NCBI GenBank assembly: GCA_014338405.1
Contig: JTDE01003433.1
Coordinates: 7,566 to 71,565, forward strand
DNA: 64,000 nt
From: Paragonimus skrjabini miyazakii
Lineage: Eukaryota > Platyhelminthes > Trematoda > Plagiorchiida > Troglotrematidae
Direction of reading: 5' to 3'
The number at the start of each line of letters is the position of its first letter. Positions within the stretch are counted from its first letter, which is position 1. Position numbers and translations under genes: made by a program. Below are positions 24,435-36,367 of the stretch, in pieces. The notes below the pieces were generated by a model that was not told the DNA's origin, made no database searches, and was given only the letters and a program-made list of their open reading frames with translations.

Positions 24435-24869
24435 CGTAGCCGTCGTCTCGCCCTCTCATGCGGCCCATCACGTGACAAGCCCTCTAATCAAATTGAAGCT
24501 CACTGTCCCAACCTGCTCATGCGCGTCCACACGTTCATGGGGCTGAAAGCACTCTTTCACATCCGAACGCACTACGCACGCACGCAGTCACCACCTACAC
24601 ACAGCTAAATTGGAACGCTCCAACTGGATGTGATCCAGTGCGGTCGATACACAGGCACGCATGACGGGGTTGGACCAGTATCGGAATAGAGAGAACAACC
24701 CAACGGATCAGAGGGGGACACGGATCGGACGTGCGCCACTGCATTAAGTCTGTACACCAAGCCCAACAATAAAGATCCAAACAATTGACTTCACCTTTTC
24801 ATTGACTATTGCCAAAATATTGTTATTTGCTAATGGATACTCAAGCTATCACGGTTGAGTTTCACTACA
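24435..24869 (+). mobile_element. Solo LTR of the Gypsy family, with target-site duplication
   Basis: 435 bp that aligns throughout with the 3' LTR of the Gypsy element at 52,885-53,352 (shared gtagccgtcgtctcgcc start, ggtcgatacacaggcacgc middle, ctcaagctatcacggtt near the end). The ends read cgtag...ctaca, the 5' terminal T having mutated to C from the TGTAG seen in the other copy. The 4-bp ggtc flanks both sides (24,431-24,434 and 24,870-24,873). A polyadenylation signal aataaa lies at 24,768. No internal retroviral-type sequence is attached, so this is the usual product of LTR-LTR recombination. Confidence 0.88.
24768..24773 (+). promoter_or_regulatory. LTR polyadenylation signal
   Basis: AATAAA inside the solo LTR, followed by gatccaaacaattgac. 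The 3' LTR near 53,220 carries the one-base variant aatagag at the same place. Confidence 0.6.
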
Positions 24870-24873
24870 GGTC

Positions 24874-27800
24874 CATCCGTTATTACTGTGTGGTTCTGCG
24901 ATACTCTTAACATAAAACCTCGAAGTTTTGCACTAAAAAAGTGTGCTTGTAGCGTATGGGCAGTTCTGACATAAGAATTCAACTGGTATCTACACACTAT
25001 ATTATTTACTCCTGTCTCATTGCAACAGGTGCAATCGAATTAAATTGTTTCGGTGCATGCAGTTAAAGTACTCCTATCTTTTGTTTGTGCAATGGAGGGT
25101 GGCATCTTCTGCTTCGCCTGAGTTGATGTTTGGTCTCTCATACTTGCTCACAAAGTTGACTGGTTTGCAAAAGTGATATACTCGAAGGAATTGTTGGAAA
25201 AACTCGAGTAAACTGCGCTTCCGTACCAGAATTTCACTTATCAGACGGACGCTTTATTCCCTTTTTTCTCTGATCGTCCAATACTTCTTGTTAATTATTT
25301 TTAAGTCAGTTCTGAAAACTCTAATATAGCCGGTAAATTGCGAATCATAAATGTCATTTGGGAGACATATTAATTTATATGGGTCGTAACAAGCAGAGAA
25401 TTAATCCGCCCCAAAGTAGAAGGGTTTCATTTTCCGTTCCTGTAAACTAAGACACTGACTTTCAACACTGGGAACCACTCTGTATTATCTGTGCTGGGCG
25501 TGGTCACGCGCCTATAGCCTGGTTAGAAGTAGGCCAGTGGGCTGAATCCCACAAACTCTCCGACCAACTGTAGCCTGGATACGGGGTATTTGGGCGGAAC
25601 CTCAGATGGATTAATAGAAGCCGCTTGCGCCGGCATATATGCGTCAAACTCCTTTGAAATAGACTAGTGACGGACTAACTGACGTGTGGCTATTTTCAGT
25701 AAAGCTGCACAACGGTGTGAACGTGTGGGGATCGTACTATTCCCCAATCCGACGGCCTAGCCCATCTTTGAAGTCCTACTTATGAATCATATCTAGTTTA
25801 GCTCATGACATTTACTTAGTTCAAAGATGTCTATTAATGACTCGACCACATATAATTAGTTCGAGCGAGACCGTTAAAGCTGTGATTTCATTGAAGCAAA
25901 ATACATGGCAGACAAAGACGTCTGGGTGAAGTATCCCCCTAGATTCGACTGCCTGTGGTCGCGGATAATGAGTTAAACCAGTTCACTCTGTCTCACCACT
26001 GACCATTCAGATGCAACATAGCTGAGCCGTCCTGTGCAATAAGGTTGTCAGGTGAAGGCATCGTTGAAGAATTGTTTGCCCACACTTTACCGTTTACGTG
26101 ATGGAACCAGAGTATGTATCGTTCACTATATCAAACTAACCGAAACTGTACATTTCACACAGCATGACTTTTAACCAGCGGGAAATCTGGCAAAACCGAG
26201 TCCATTCCATTCATGTACTACACATACTTGGGTAGTAGTCATGCCTGCAACGTATCCTGTTGAATTCAGAATAAATTTACCGGTTTAATTTTACGTACCG
26301 CTGGCTTGTTGGTTTTGTAAGCTAGATGCAGAATACTGAAGGCATACAAGGAGGACCAGTCCATTGACGAAATTTAAACAGTTGATGACTAGTTCTGTCT
26401 AATGAATGTATTCTAATGAAGAGCCAAACTCAATATATATATATATATATAGTATATATAGGTATGCATATACTGCAGTTGATTTCCGATAAGGTCAAAA
26501 CGACAAATGTGTACACAAGTGCACTTGCATCTGTGTGCTGCCACAGTATGCTTTTATTTTGTCAAAACTACCATCTCAATGACAACTCGCTGATGCTGAA
26601 GCGTCTGAGTTGCCAGTTACCTTGCAGGTGTCACGCTTTCGGTAACCGGAGTGTGTACTTCCTACAAAACTGTGAGAATCCGTCGTGATGGTGTCATCTT
26701 TGGATGAGTTCAAATATTGAACTGATTTACGTGCTTAGGACACCTAGCAGAATCTTCAGAGGACTTGGTCATTAGGACCATTGGGGTGGAATGAAGATAC
26801 TGCCGACCTCTAACTGATAGTGTCAATCAGTTGTTGGTTGCTGTATTATGCAAAAAACACGCTTGATAAATCGTGATTGAGTTTTTCTTTCGCTTGCTCT
26901 CTCTTAAAGTTGTTAACTGGAAAATGTGATTACTGTCGACCTTCGGGAAATTAAAATTTACAAATTTGACACTTCTTTCTGAACTGCTCAAGGTAAAATC
27001 AGTTAAATACAAGCAAGACCAGGTTTTTTTATCCCTGAACTCCCAATGAATCTTATGAGTTAAAACCGTACATCGAAGGCTAACAAAAGTGTGTCATCAA
27101 CCGGACGAATGAACAAAAATCTTAGCAATGTATGGTAGCACAGATACTGTGCTTAGTGAAAAAAGTTCGTTGAAAGTACTCGACCGGTTTCGCAGTGGTT
27201 GTTACCCATGAAATAAGCACACTTGGTGAATTATGTCCACAACTACTGCCATAAGAATAGTAGATACTGGAAGTCTTAGACCTTAACGTATTTGTTAATT
27301 AGTTGTGTCGTGTATTACTGACTTCGTGAAATCTGTTGATCAGTGCTGATATCAAGGGATTTGAATGGAATTATCGGGAAATTCGGTTTTGCCTCACACA
27401 CATCTTATGTTACCATAGTTTATAAAATTATGACCCCTTCTAGAAGATTGAGGCCGATCGAGTTTCCGCACAGCTTTAGTTGGCACTCTTAACGTCACGA
27501 CTGATCTGCCGATATCACTCAGTCTGAGCTAAACGGCACAGCTAACTTGCAAGTGAGCTGGTATTTCTAGACAGAATTAGTATTTAACAGACTAACACAA
27601 ATGTTGTTATCACCTATGATACTATCAGAAAGAAAACTGTGGTTCAATTCTGGTATCAGAACCATGCGTCAATCTTCACAGACATGAGTATCTTATGTAT
27701 TTACAATATATCAAAACTTCATTGGAGTCTGCATTGGTCAGTGAATACCCACATGCAGATTGCATCTTAGATTTATGTGCGTGTAAAACTGAACATCTAT

Positions 27801-30800
27801 TGAACCATCGCTTAGCAAATGTTGAATATAACGCTTGACACGATACCAACAATGTCGTAAATAAACTTTCACCGGATTGCTAAGGCTCAGTTTAGGGCGT
27901 CACCCAATATGCTTATAGGGCAGACTTTAGTCCACATACACAGCAGCATGCAAACTAGTACTTTTGCAATAAGTAAACCACGCGATATTTTAATAGCGCC
28001 CATTTTTATGATCTCCCTTGAACAGAAGGCGGATACTGCTATGAAGTACTAACATTTATCCGGCATCACGTTGATTTTATCATCGTGTGGATTAACAATG
28101 TATTGGTAAAAGCAAAAGGCGCCTGCATATGTTTATATTATCAGCTATAAATAATCAATATGATATCATCGTATTTGTTTGTATATAGCATACTGAAGAC
28201 TGTTTTAGACTATAGTATACTCGTAATATCGAAATAAACACGTCTGAACATAAACAGTGGAAATGAACACTAGCACAAACCTCGTTTTGTAGTGCTGATC
28301 TATTCAGTTTGAAATAAAACGTGACTGGAGAGGTAACAAAGATGACAAAAATTCTTATAGCAAATGATAATCATTCGGTATTTTTTGAAGAATTTGGCAA
28401 CTAGATAAAATAATTTATTGTTTATAATGCGAAACACTTTTTACAGTTTAGTTACTCGGTTCAAGACATCGATCTTCCGTAAAATCTCACCACATGGGAG
28501 TGCGGGGAAATTTTTTACATAGCCCAGCTGACCAAGCTGTTTACCGTTCCCTCTGCATATCTATCAGACCAGCGCATCAGCATTCTCATCCAATATCGGG
28601 TATTATGTTGACCGTTTTGTTAACCGTGTAAGTGCAGGACAAATATAGCGCAATTTTAATGGGAAGTTCATCACACTGTGTACTTGTATAATCTGCTCAC
28701 AAGATCTGACAGACTGAAAACCAACAAAATCAAGTACGTTTTAACTTATCAACTTTAGGGTAACCTGTAGGTCTTTTTGATCTATTCTTCAGTGAAAAAT
28801 CAAGCACTTCTTTGTTTGTGGAAACGATAGCGGTTGGAGTAGAGAAGACTCCGTTCTTCTGTATTACAATGTCATTATACCTAATATGTCCATTGGTGTA
28901 GATGCGAAGTGGATGTCTAAGGAATGTTCTATTTTAATTCATAATTGTTACTATACGCTACTGAATGCGCATCCGAATGCCTGTGACAATATGCGGAAGC
29001 ATGCCTTGCTGTGGCACACTGTACACGAAAACAGTTTTGATACCCAACTTCGGTTGATCCTACAATCATGCCATGGATGCTGCATTTATAAAGCTAGCTC
29101 CTTTATTACAAAAATTGTAGCACTAATTTAAACTCTATTCAACGAAGTCAGCTTTCATCAGAAAACATTGGAATGCTGTCATACTCTGTGTTTCCCGGCA
29201 CAGGTACCAGAAATGGTCAAAAAACTAAATGAATGCTGAGGATTCTACTTCCGTGAAATGATATTGTACGCTTCACTCCTTCTTTGTCCGAAGCAAATTT
29301 TTAAAAACCGACTCACTTTTTTGGTAAGTGATTCACCACCAACAATAACACTCAACGACCTTTGATGAAAGACTTTGGCAGAGTTCGCTTGAGAAGTTCT
29401 GCCATTTTTGGGAATCTGTCTACGGCGTTTGTTGAGGGAATCGAGGGGTGATTTTTTTTTCCTATGGACCAGTGAGGTCATTATCATTGTGAATCTGAGG
29501 ATTACCTACCGCGTGCCAAATAGATTCACTCAGAATATTCCCCCTGATTTCGCATGTAGACTTTGGTCTTATCGGTGCATAAATAGATAACAATTTCTAG
29601 CTTACTGTATTCTAATCTATAAGCGTTATCATGGTCATCCTCTAAACTGTGTACTATAACAGCCGTATGTGACTATCAAATCATCGGACTCCAGAGGTTC
29701 ACAGCTGAGTCGAGATCAAGATCGTGTTTTGATGATTTTAAGATCTGATCTCCCAAAATCACAGGCTGCCTTTCCATTATGTATTCCGTTTAAATTCTCC
29801 ACTCTGTTCCTTAAACAGGGCAGTCCAATGTAAATAGGATGCAAGGATTAGCTTCAAACCTTTCAATTAAACAATAAAGTGACCAAATAATCTACGCTAT
29901 CCAAGAATGCCAACCTGGTCTTTGGGAAAACACCAAAAAACTCAACAGATTTCTGATTTCTGCAATACAGTTCAGGCTTTGGTAAGTTATATAACAGTAT
30001 CTCAATGCTGTTGGTGAGTCCAGACTGATGAGGTTAGGAAACCCGATGTACAGTTCAATGTGTGTGCAGGCGAATTTGGTACTGATCAGTGGCAAGCATT
30101 CACTGTCTCTTGGTATGTTAGAGAACAGATGTTGCGGCATACGCTTGGCACATTTTTTGTGAAACCTTCTGAAATGAGCATCGTTTTAGGTTCTGAAGCA
30201 CCAAAGGTTACATTAGAAGTCGATCCGATTGTAATTTGCGCATCCCATTCGGATACAGTAGCTTGGAGTTCCTCTTTTCTGGCTGTTTACCTGAAGTAGT
30301 GCCAATTAACGAGAAACTTACGGTAGTTTCTGATTAGTGTGGTGACGCGCTGGTTTTCCGAAACATGTTTTGCACAAATGTCATAAACTCTTATTTTGCA
30401 GCTGGGTCAGGTTATAACCACGTAACAGGATGAGACCAAGAAGAAAACCTAACTAGTTTTCTGTGTGAATGCATTATCCAGTGGATACTTGTTACTAATC
30501 GATAGATATAGCCGTGGTTAGTAACCCGAGGCCAATCACGTGACTCTTCCGACCTGCATATTTTCAACTTCACTGGTAGAAATATACTTAATCGTAGCGA
30601 TGTGTGCTTGAAACATACGCGACTGCGACGAAAACATTTACAATAAACATGCAGTAAAATACTCTCAAACGATTAGAAAGATTAAACCTTGGCATGTGAA
30701 ATAGTATTGCTCTGGACAGCAGATTTAGAAAATCCTCTCAAAAACGGAATGTCCTTATAGTCTTGTCAAAGGTTGTATGATTCTAAATATCATGAACAGA

Positions 30801-31620
30801 AGATTCGAGTTCCCGAAAACTCTTGAATCTATAAAGGCTAATTTATTTCGGAACTTTTTCACTTACTGATCAACACTGTGTGATCCACATTTAAGTAGGA
30901 ATGAATAACAGTTCAGTTGGTTATAAAATTGCTTCATTAAAAAGTGCACTTTTTTTAGCCAACAATGAAGTTGGCCAACAATGATTAAGCTGTAAAAGAA
31001 CTCAGAGATTCTCTAACACAATAAATTCTTCTGAAAAACACTGAATACGGACATGTATTGTTAATCAACGAGATGCAAATCTTTGAATCTTTACGTATAC
31101 AATTTTTAAACTTTTTCTGTCCTACATTATAGAAGTTTTGTGAACATTATTAGTTAAGCTGTCTTCATTGATCACATAAGTTCTTTACTCCTGTGTTGTT
31201 ATAACACAAGGGTAAACAAGTATATATATGTATGTAACAACGATACTCTCTGAAAGTTGGTCGGCTGCGAATGTTTTTCGTTTCGTCGTGAATATAATAT
31301 TTATCACCTGACCTTATTTATTAGATATTTTGGCAGTATTTAAACTTGAATGTTTGAACAAGATGCCCCAAAAATAGCAAAGCAAAATAGTGGATAAGGA
31401 TCTCGGTTTAAATTTGTCGTAACAAGATTATCAGGTTTTACTGTTTATGGATCCTCCACATATTTTGCACATGCTCCTGAAGTTTAATATTCGGTTTTCG
31501 TGGTAGTTTCCTGCTTAGTAGAGCGAAACACTGACATTCAGTACGTTAATTTTGCTAGTTTTTAAACTCTACAGTGAAGGATTAACCCATCACTGTTGAT
31601 ATTAAGAATTTACGAGTAGG
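24874..31620. other. Long stretch without recognisable genes or mobile elements
   Basis: Almost 7 kb with only short unrecognised open frames and a TA microsatellite. A GC-richer segment at about 25,430-25,780 differs from its surroundings in composition (see findings). This is the longest part of the window free of identified retroelement sequence. Confidence 0.45.
26433..26460. repeat. (TA)n microsatellite
   Basis: Nine AT units, interrupted by ag, then four TA units. Confidence 0.9.
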
Positions 31621-31624
31621 TGAC

Positions 31625-31715
31625 TGGGCAGACTTGATAATTTAAGAACGATTCGGTCGCGAAAACTCTTGGCCTCTGCTGAATTTCAACGAGCAACAGA
31701 AACAACATACAGCAG
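31625..31715 (-). repeat. tRNA-like repeat, diverged minus copy
   Basis: Reads gggcagacttgataattta, then gaaaactcttggcctctgct and caacagaaacaacat. It matches the left half of the unit at 36,785-36,870 (tail plus T-arm side). It lies about 170 bp from a plus-oriented copy, so the pair is head to head. Confidence 0.65.
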
Positions 31716-31883
31716 TCTAGCAATTTCATTGTTCAACAATAACGTTGGCGGATTCCAGCGTGAACTGCTTGGGAAATTCTGGCGGGTCATTGGTTTCCAT
31801 GGGCCACTTGGTGGATTTCATATGAAGCAGAGGGATGGGTGACCGGCTCAGTCAAAGTGGAAAATTCCTGATCTTCAAGTGTG

Positions 31884-31998
31884 ACTTCGTAGCTCAGCTG
31901 GTACAGCGCGTTCGGCTCGTTTGGGCATGCTGTTGCTGTTGCTGGCTCAAATGCTGCCAAACTCCTGAGTGTTCGCAATTGGGTCTCTTCAAAATCAT
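31884..31998 (+). repeat. tRNA-like repeat, plus copy
   Basis: gacttcgtagctcagctgg is intact (acceptor 5' strand and D arm), followed by cgtttgggcatgctgttgc, a decayed T arm (gctggctcaaatgctgcc) and the tail ttcgcaattgggtctcttc. The acceptor 3' strand is mutated, so it cannot be a working tRNA gene. Confidence 0.75.
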
Positions 31999-31999
31999 T

Positions 32000-32168
32000 C
32001 ATAATTGATTACACACTCTGAAGTTACATAGACTTTTATTCCGGCTACTTTTGGAAAAAGCACTAGATATGAGTTTCGCTTTTGTTGCAATTCGTCTCTA
32101 CGGTCAGGATTTGAGCTGCAACCACGGTTTGTGAGAATAACTGTGTTAGCCTCTGCGTCGTTGATTTT
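32000..32168 (-). repeat. Diverged SINE, minus strand
   Basis: The reverse complement shows gacgcagaggctaacacag (box A region), aaccgtggttgcagctcaaa (box B region), gcgaaactcatatctagtgc and aaagtctatgt in family order. It abuts the tRNA-like copy at 31,884-31,998. Old copy with many substitutions. Confidence 0.65.
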
Positions 32169-34468
32169 CCATTTCCCACAACTAAAGGATTGTATCTAAA
32201 CACTTAATCGTAAGCTACCGGTGCAAGTCAAACCGGTTGCCTCTAGTTTTCGAGTGAATCGTCTGTTAGTATCCAGTCCCCTTTAGGAGCGTTTTCTGGA
32301 TGAACAGATTAGAAAGTGGTTGCCTGACTAAATTACACTGCAGTTGCACCTTTGAGCCGTATCTTGCTCGTTGTTATTGGGCCATGCCTGTCGTGAATAG
32401 CCGTTTTTGATGCCAGCGTGTACCATACGTTTCACGTAAAACCCCTGGCTGAGGTTGATTTCCAAGGCTAAAGGTAAGTAACAGGAAGAATCAACATGAT
32501 CTCATGACTTTTACCATTAGGATAGGAATCAGATTTTACACTGTCAAGCTATGACGTGGTCATTCAGTGGTTTATGCCAATTTCGTCATCGTTACTAACG
32601 GTACACTGACTTTTGGTTCTGTAGCACCACGTTTAAACAGATGTCGCCTGAAAATTCATGGCGGGACTACGTGACCTGATTGTCAGCTGGCTCATGTACG
32701 ACTAGCGGTTGAAACATTTATGTTTTAGGGCGGTTCCTTAGTGCATGATTGATGTCACCGAATAACTAAATAGAACAGATATGGTAATACTGATGGTGCT
32801 AGTTGCCAATCATACTAATTAGTTTCTCAGTTGTGTCTAGCCTTTGTTTGCTCAGTTTCCTTATATTCTGTTGTATAGCACTAAAAGAACATTTGCGTAA
32901 ATGAGGTAGTTTTATTTGTGTATCAGTACTATTATGTAGGTCAATAGGAAATAGACACAGAAAGTGAAAATGGATCCGAAGGCTGAATTATGAAAATCAC
33001 GGGACAAACCTCACATAAACCAATCTGCTCATTGGCCAGTTTTCAACGGCTGGCTTATAATTATGCTCTACTTGGTGAATATAAATCTTCTTGTAGGAAC
33101 AACATTTTTTCATTCCCACTGAGTTGATTGAATATCCTTGGGTTCGTTTCGTTTCTACTCGATTGGTACAAACGTGTTGTCGTTCATTTACTGACTGGTT
33201 AGAGTCTAAATGCAATAGGCTTGTCAGCACAGAGGCTAATCTGCATATCTAGCTAATTAAGTATTCAGAAAATGTCAAATGTTGTCCGGTTTGAGTAGTA
33301 GAACTTGCGTACCGAGAATGAAATGTCAACAGTTTCACGTACTGCATAGTAATGGATTCTGTCCGCTCAAGCTTACGCATGAACATATTGGCTTGGAGTG
33401 AACAATCTGAAGAGCCACATGAACATCTCCTGGCAACAGCTGAAATTGTAACAGTTAGGTTACGGATACCGCGTTCTATACTCAGAAGGAGTTCGCCCAA
33501 TCGTCCAATCGACTACGGTCGCAAACTGAGAAACGTCAGCGCTGGCGATACAAATGGCAAATTTCTCTTCAGTCATGCAGCAACCATGCAACTGAGCTGT
33601 GTCTCATCGATTTTCGATTGATGCGCCTGTAACCTCTTCACTCTGACACCTTTTGACAATGAATTTATTCGTTCCTTTTATAAAAGAGTACCATCAATTC
33701 TTAACAGAAAAATGGTCGGAATATGTGCTGTGTAAACTAATCTGGTTATAAATAGCTCTCAGAGCACATAATTAGGCAAATTTAGTATGAAAAAATATGT
33801 CGTAACCATATTCAAAAATCTCGTTGAAAAGCAAAAGTTAAATTTCGCACGTTTACGATTTACACTGATTATTTTGAGACAGAATTCCTTCCTACACAAA
33901 ACACGTGATTCATTTGTTACATGTTCAGATGTGTACAAAGGTAATGCTTTAAGAGATCAGCTACCTCTTAACAATGACATAAAACAACAACCTGGGACAT
34001 GTTGTTCACTCAACAGACCAGCCGAAAGTGCACCGACCAGTTACTGGTGAGTTTGCAAAAAGGTTCAAACAGAATGATACAAAAGATCTGAAAATTTTGA
34101 CTGTTTGATTGAAACGGCCAAAACATTATAGAATCGATGAAGCATTAAAATTGCGGCAAGAAAACGATCGTATAGAATGTTTAATTAAAATTTCAGTACA
34201 TAGTTAGTATCAGTATTTTGAAATAAAACTCCAAGGACAATATGGGACTGATGGATGTGTCACACTGGACAATCCCACTTTCAGAAACCAGAAAATCGTG
34301 CAGTTGTTTTTACACTGAAAGTTAAGAACGTCCTCACAATTTCAACCTTTGTATATCCTTGATCATGTTCCTCAATAGTGAAATAAGACATGTCACGAGA
34401 TGTTAGCGCTTTGAATGCCGTCTTCAGTCACAAACACAACAAATTAGAACATGTAAGACATGCGGGTA
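32169..34468. other. No recognisable gene
   Basis: Short open frames only (for example 33,352-33,621 + and 33,787-34,050 +), unrecognised. The PLE could begin somewhere in the last few hundred bases, but nothing identifiable precedes the AAC repeat. Confidence 0.4.
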
Positions 34469-34494
34469 CCAACAATAACAACAACAACAACAAA
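34469..34494. repeat. (AAC)n microsatellite at the PLE junction
   Basis: About eight imperfect AAC units that end exactly where recognisable Penelope RT coding begins. The PLE is either 5'-truncated at this repeat or has been replaced by it. Confidence 0.85.
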
Positions 34495-35048
34495 GCAGGT
34501 ATACCACTCCGACTTATTTTAGTCATGAGTAACTCACCTTACCCCTCGCTGGCTAAATGGTTATCTTACCTCCCTGAACCCGTCAGGCCATAGTTGTCAA
34601 AACATAGCCTGCGAGACTCCTTCGAATTAATTAACACAATCGGCGGATTAAACTTAACCGGACAACAAATACTTTCTCAGGACGTATCATTCTTGTTTAC
34701 AAATGTTCCACTGAAGAAGACTATTTGTGTGATTATATTGTGATTAACAACATAGATGTCCGTATAGCCCAACTAAAACTAAAACAGATATTGTACTTTT
34801 GTACTCATAACATACAGTTTAAATTCAGTGGAGAACTTTATCGACAAGCAGATGATGTGGCGATGGAATCCCCATTGGGACTGTTGTTTGCAGACATCAT
34901 GGCGAAGCTTGAGGATGATCAGTTAGAAGAAGCCATTCGTAGACTCAGTGTTTATAAACGATATGTGGATGATATCATATTTACAGTTAGAGAAAATGCT
35001 AACCCAACGGATATCTTAGTAATTTCAACTCGGCCCACACGAACGTGA
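34495..35048 (+). pseudogene. Penelope RT palm domain, broken
   Basis: First block 34,497-34,591: GIPLRLILVMSNSPYPSLAKW, the conserved start of the PLE palm. A stop follows, then SKHSLRDSFELINTIGGL and DVSFLFTNVPLKKTI in the same frame to about 34,715. From 34,725 a 107-codon frame gives FKFSGELYRQADDVAMESPL, GLLFADIMAKLEDDQL and the catalytic box YKRYVDDIIF. Both aspartates of YVDD are kept, unusual among the RT relics here. The frame closes shortly after ENANPTDIL. Confidence 0.88.
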
Positions 35049-35561
35049 CAGTTACACTAGAACGTAACGATCAACTGAACACTCATCAGGCGACGCGCTA
35101 ATCGATCGGTTCAACGTAAAATCTATAGGAGAGAAACCTGGAATGGACAGTATATTCATTTAGGCAGCTTTGCTCCTTCAAGGCAAAAAAGGAATCTCAA
35201 AAATTGCTTGACTAATAGAGTCATGAGAATATGTACACAGGATACAGTCCCCGATGAACTATCGTTTTTACGTGCACTGTTCTAACAAAATGGATATCCA
35301 TTGTAGACAAGACTATGCGGCGTCGTGAGAAACAGGATAAGATGATCCTAGTGAAGAGAAAAGTAGTATTTAACTCATTACCATTCAAAGGGGATACGCT
35401 TGCGGAAACAGTCACACTGTCATCAACTGAACATTCTATGCTGCATAATTACGCGTCTGTTTCAACTCTACTCCAGCCTTGTGTTTACGGTTAAAGGTTA
35501 AACTGCCCGTTTCTGCGACTTCTTTTTGGGCATACTCATTTACTTGTTTATGTGAAACTAG
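35049..35561 (+). pseudogene. PLE connector between RT and endonuclease, broken
   Basis: Translated pieces in shifting frames: QRKIYRRETWNGQYIHLGSF, then RICTQDTVPDELSFLRALF, then DKMILVKRKVVFNSLPFKGD, then LKVKLPVSATSFWAYSFTC. All four match the order seen in the minus-strand PLE at 59.3-58.9 kb. The last piece is the run-in to the GIY-YIG domain, and its CLCET end is where the LTR-like insertion sits. Confidence 0.8.
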
Positions 35562-35859
35562 TGTAGTGAGGATGAACGGTCGTAATATACCACTAACACG
35601 ACTAATATTCAGTAGTAGGACCAGAGCATATATTTTGACATCGAAGTAGCCGCAGGAAAATACATGAAGAAATATCGGAGTACAGCATCGCCCAAAATGG
35701 TCCTTTCTATGTCTGGCGTCTGTCGCAACCGAGACGGTCTGGGCCAAGTAACGTATGCAAATGAGTTTTTTTGTTTGTGGTCCTGTTTAAGCGTTTAACC
35801 CATGTGTTGCTTTCTCGAATAAATAGCCCTTGTGCCATCCGCGTTCTTGGGTCACAACA
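35562..35859 (+). mobile_element. Probable solo LTR inserted in the PLE endonuclease
   Basis: 298 bp starting TGTAGTGAGG and ending CACAACA, flanked by ctag on both sides (35,558-35,561 and 35,860-35,863). The TGT...ACA ends plus a 4-bp target duplication are the classic signature of an LTR insertion. An aataaa signal lies 36 bp before its end. Removing it with one ctag copy brings the two halves of the GIY-YIG domain back into one reading frame, which supports a post-decay or late insertion. It does not match the Gypsy LTRs elsewhere in the window, so it is a different family. An intron is excluded as the main explanation because GT-AG excision at the same sites leaves the wrong frame. Confidence 0.75.
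35818..35823 (+). promoter_or_regulatory. Polyadenylation signal in probable solo LTR
   Basis: AATAAA, 36 bp before the proposed LTR end, the position expected for the R/U5 region. Confidence 0.5.
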
Positions 35860-36128
35860 CTAGCTACGTGGGTCGCACGACCAGGCGCTTATCTGAACGC
35901 ATCCGTCAGCATCATCCAGCCTGGACCAGCACCGGAGTCACCAAGATAATTACCAGCGCAATTGTTGTACACCTCGTTGATGCACACCATACTGTTAACC
36001 TGGACTCCTCGTTTCATCCGATTTATCGGGTCAACGCCATTCACTCAAAAGCTGTCAGATGCCGAATTTTAGTCACAGCTGAAGCGATTGGAATTCGACT
36101 GAAAATTCCGCCCTTGTTCAGGCGTTGA
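35860..36128 (+). pseudogene. GIY-YIG endonuclease domain of the PLE
   Basis: Encodes TSYVGRTTRRLSERIRQHHP, with the YVG half of the GIY-YIG motif and the catalytic arginine region, then HLVDAHHTVN, IYRVNAIHSK and LVTAEAIGIRLKIPPLF, the C-terminal block of PLE endonucleases. The frame is open to the natural stop at 36,128. The GIY half lies before the LTR-like insertion at 35,550. The apparent methionine at 35,832 is inside the inserted sequence and is not a real start. Confidence 0.88.
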
Positions 36129-36367
36129 AGTTGCCATGGCCAACCACCCACACTACGATTGATCAAAACGCTATGGTTCCACTTGCGTCATAATGGTGAC
36201 GTAATCGTATCAAAACGTTATTTCCGTGTGTGCCGATTACGTGTCTGACCTCACTCAAACTTGTTACTTGTTTTTGTTCGTTTCGCCCTGACAACTCTGT
36301 TTCAAATAAATTGTTATGTAATTAGCCTGATGATGAATATAAAAGAGATTCATTTGCGAAAAATCTG

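Larger units (their letters stand above)
34495..36330 (+). mobile_element. Penelope-like element (PLE), 5'-truncated, family A
   Basis: Order of parts: RT palm, connector, C-terminal GIY-YIG endonuclease, 3' UTR. This is the Penelope layout, distinct from LINEs (GIY-YIG rather than APE) and LTR elements. The N-terminal third of the RT is absent. Frames are broken by stops after 34,591, after 35,045 and within the connector, and the endonuclease is split by a 298-bp insertion. The 3' flank runs into the cctgatgatgaatataaaag sequence that borders the tRNA-like palindromes. Family A also has a minus-strand copy at 58,870-59,700 (shared ENANPTDIL). Confidence 0.88.

Noticed and set aside
35561..35863. 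Spliceosomal intron in the PLE endonuclease
   Set aside because: GT and AG can be placed at the ends, but that excision gives the wrong downstream frame, while removal of an insertion plus one ctag copy gives the right one.
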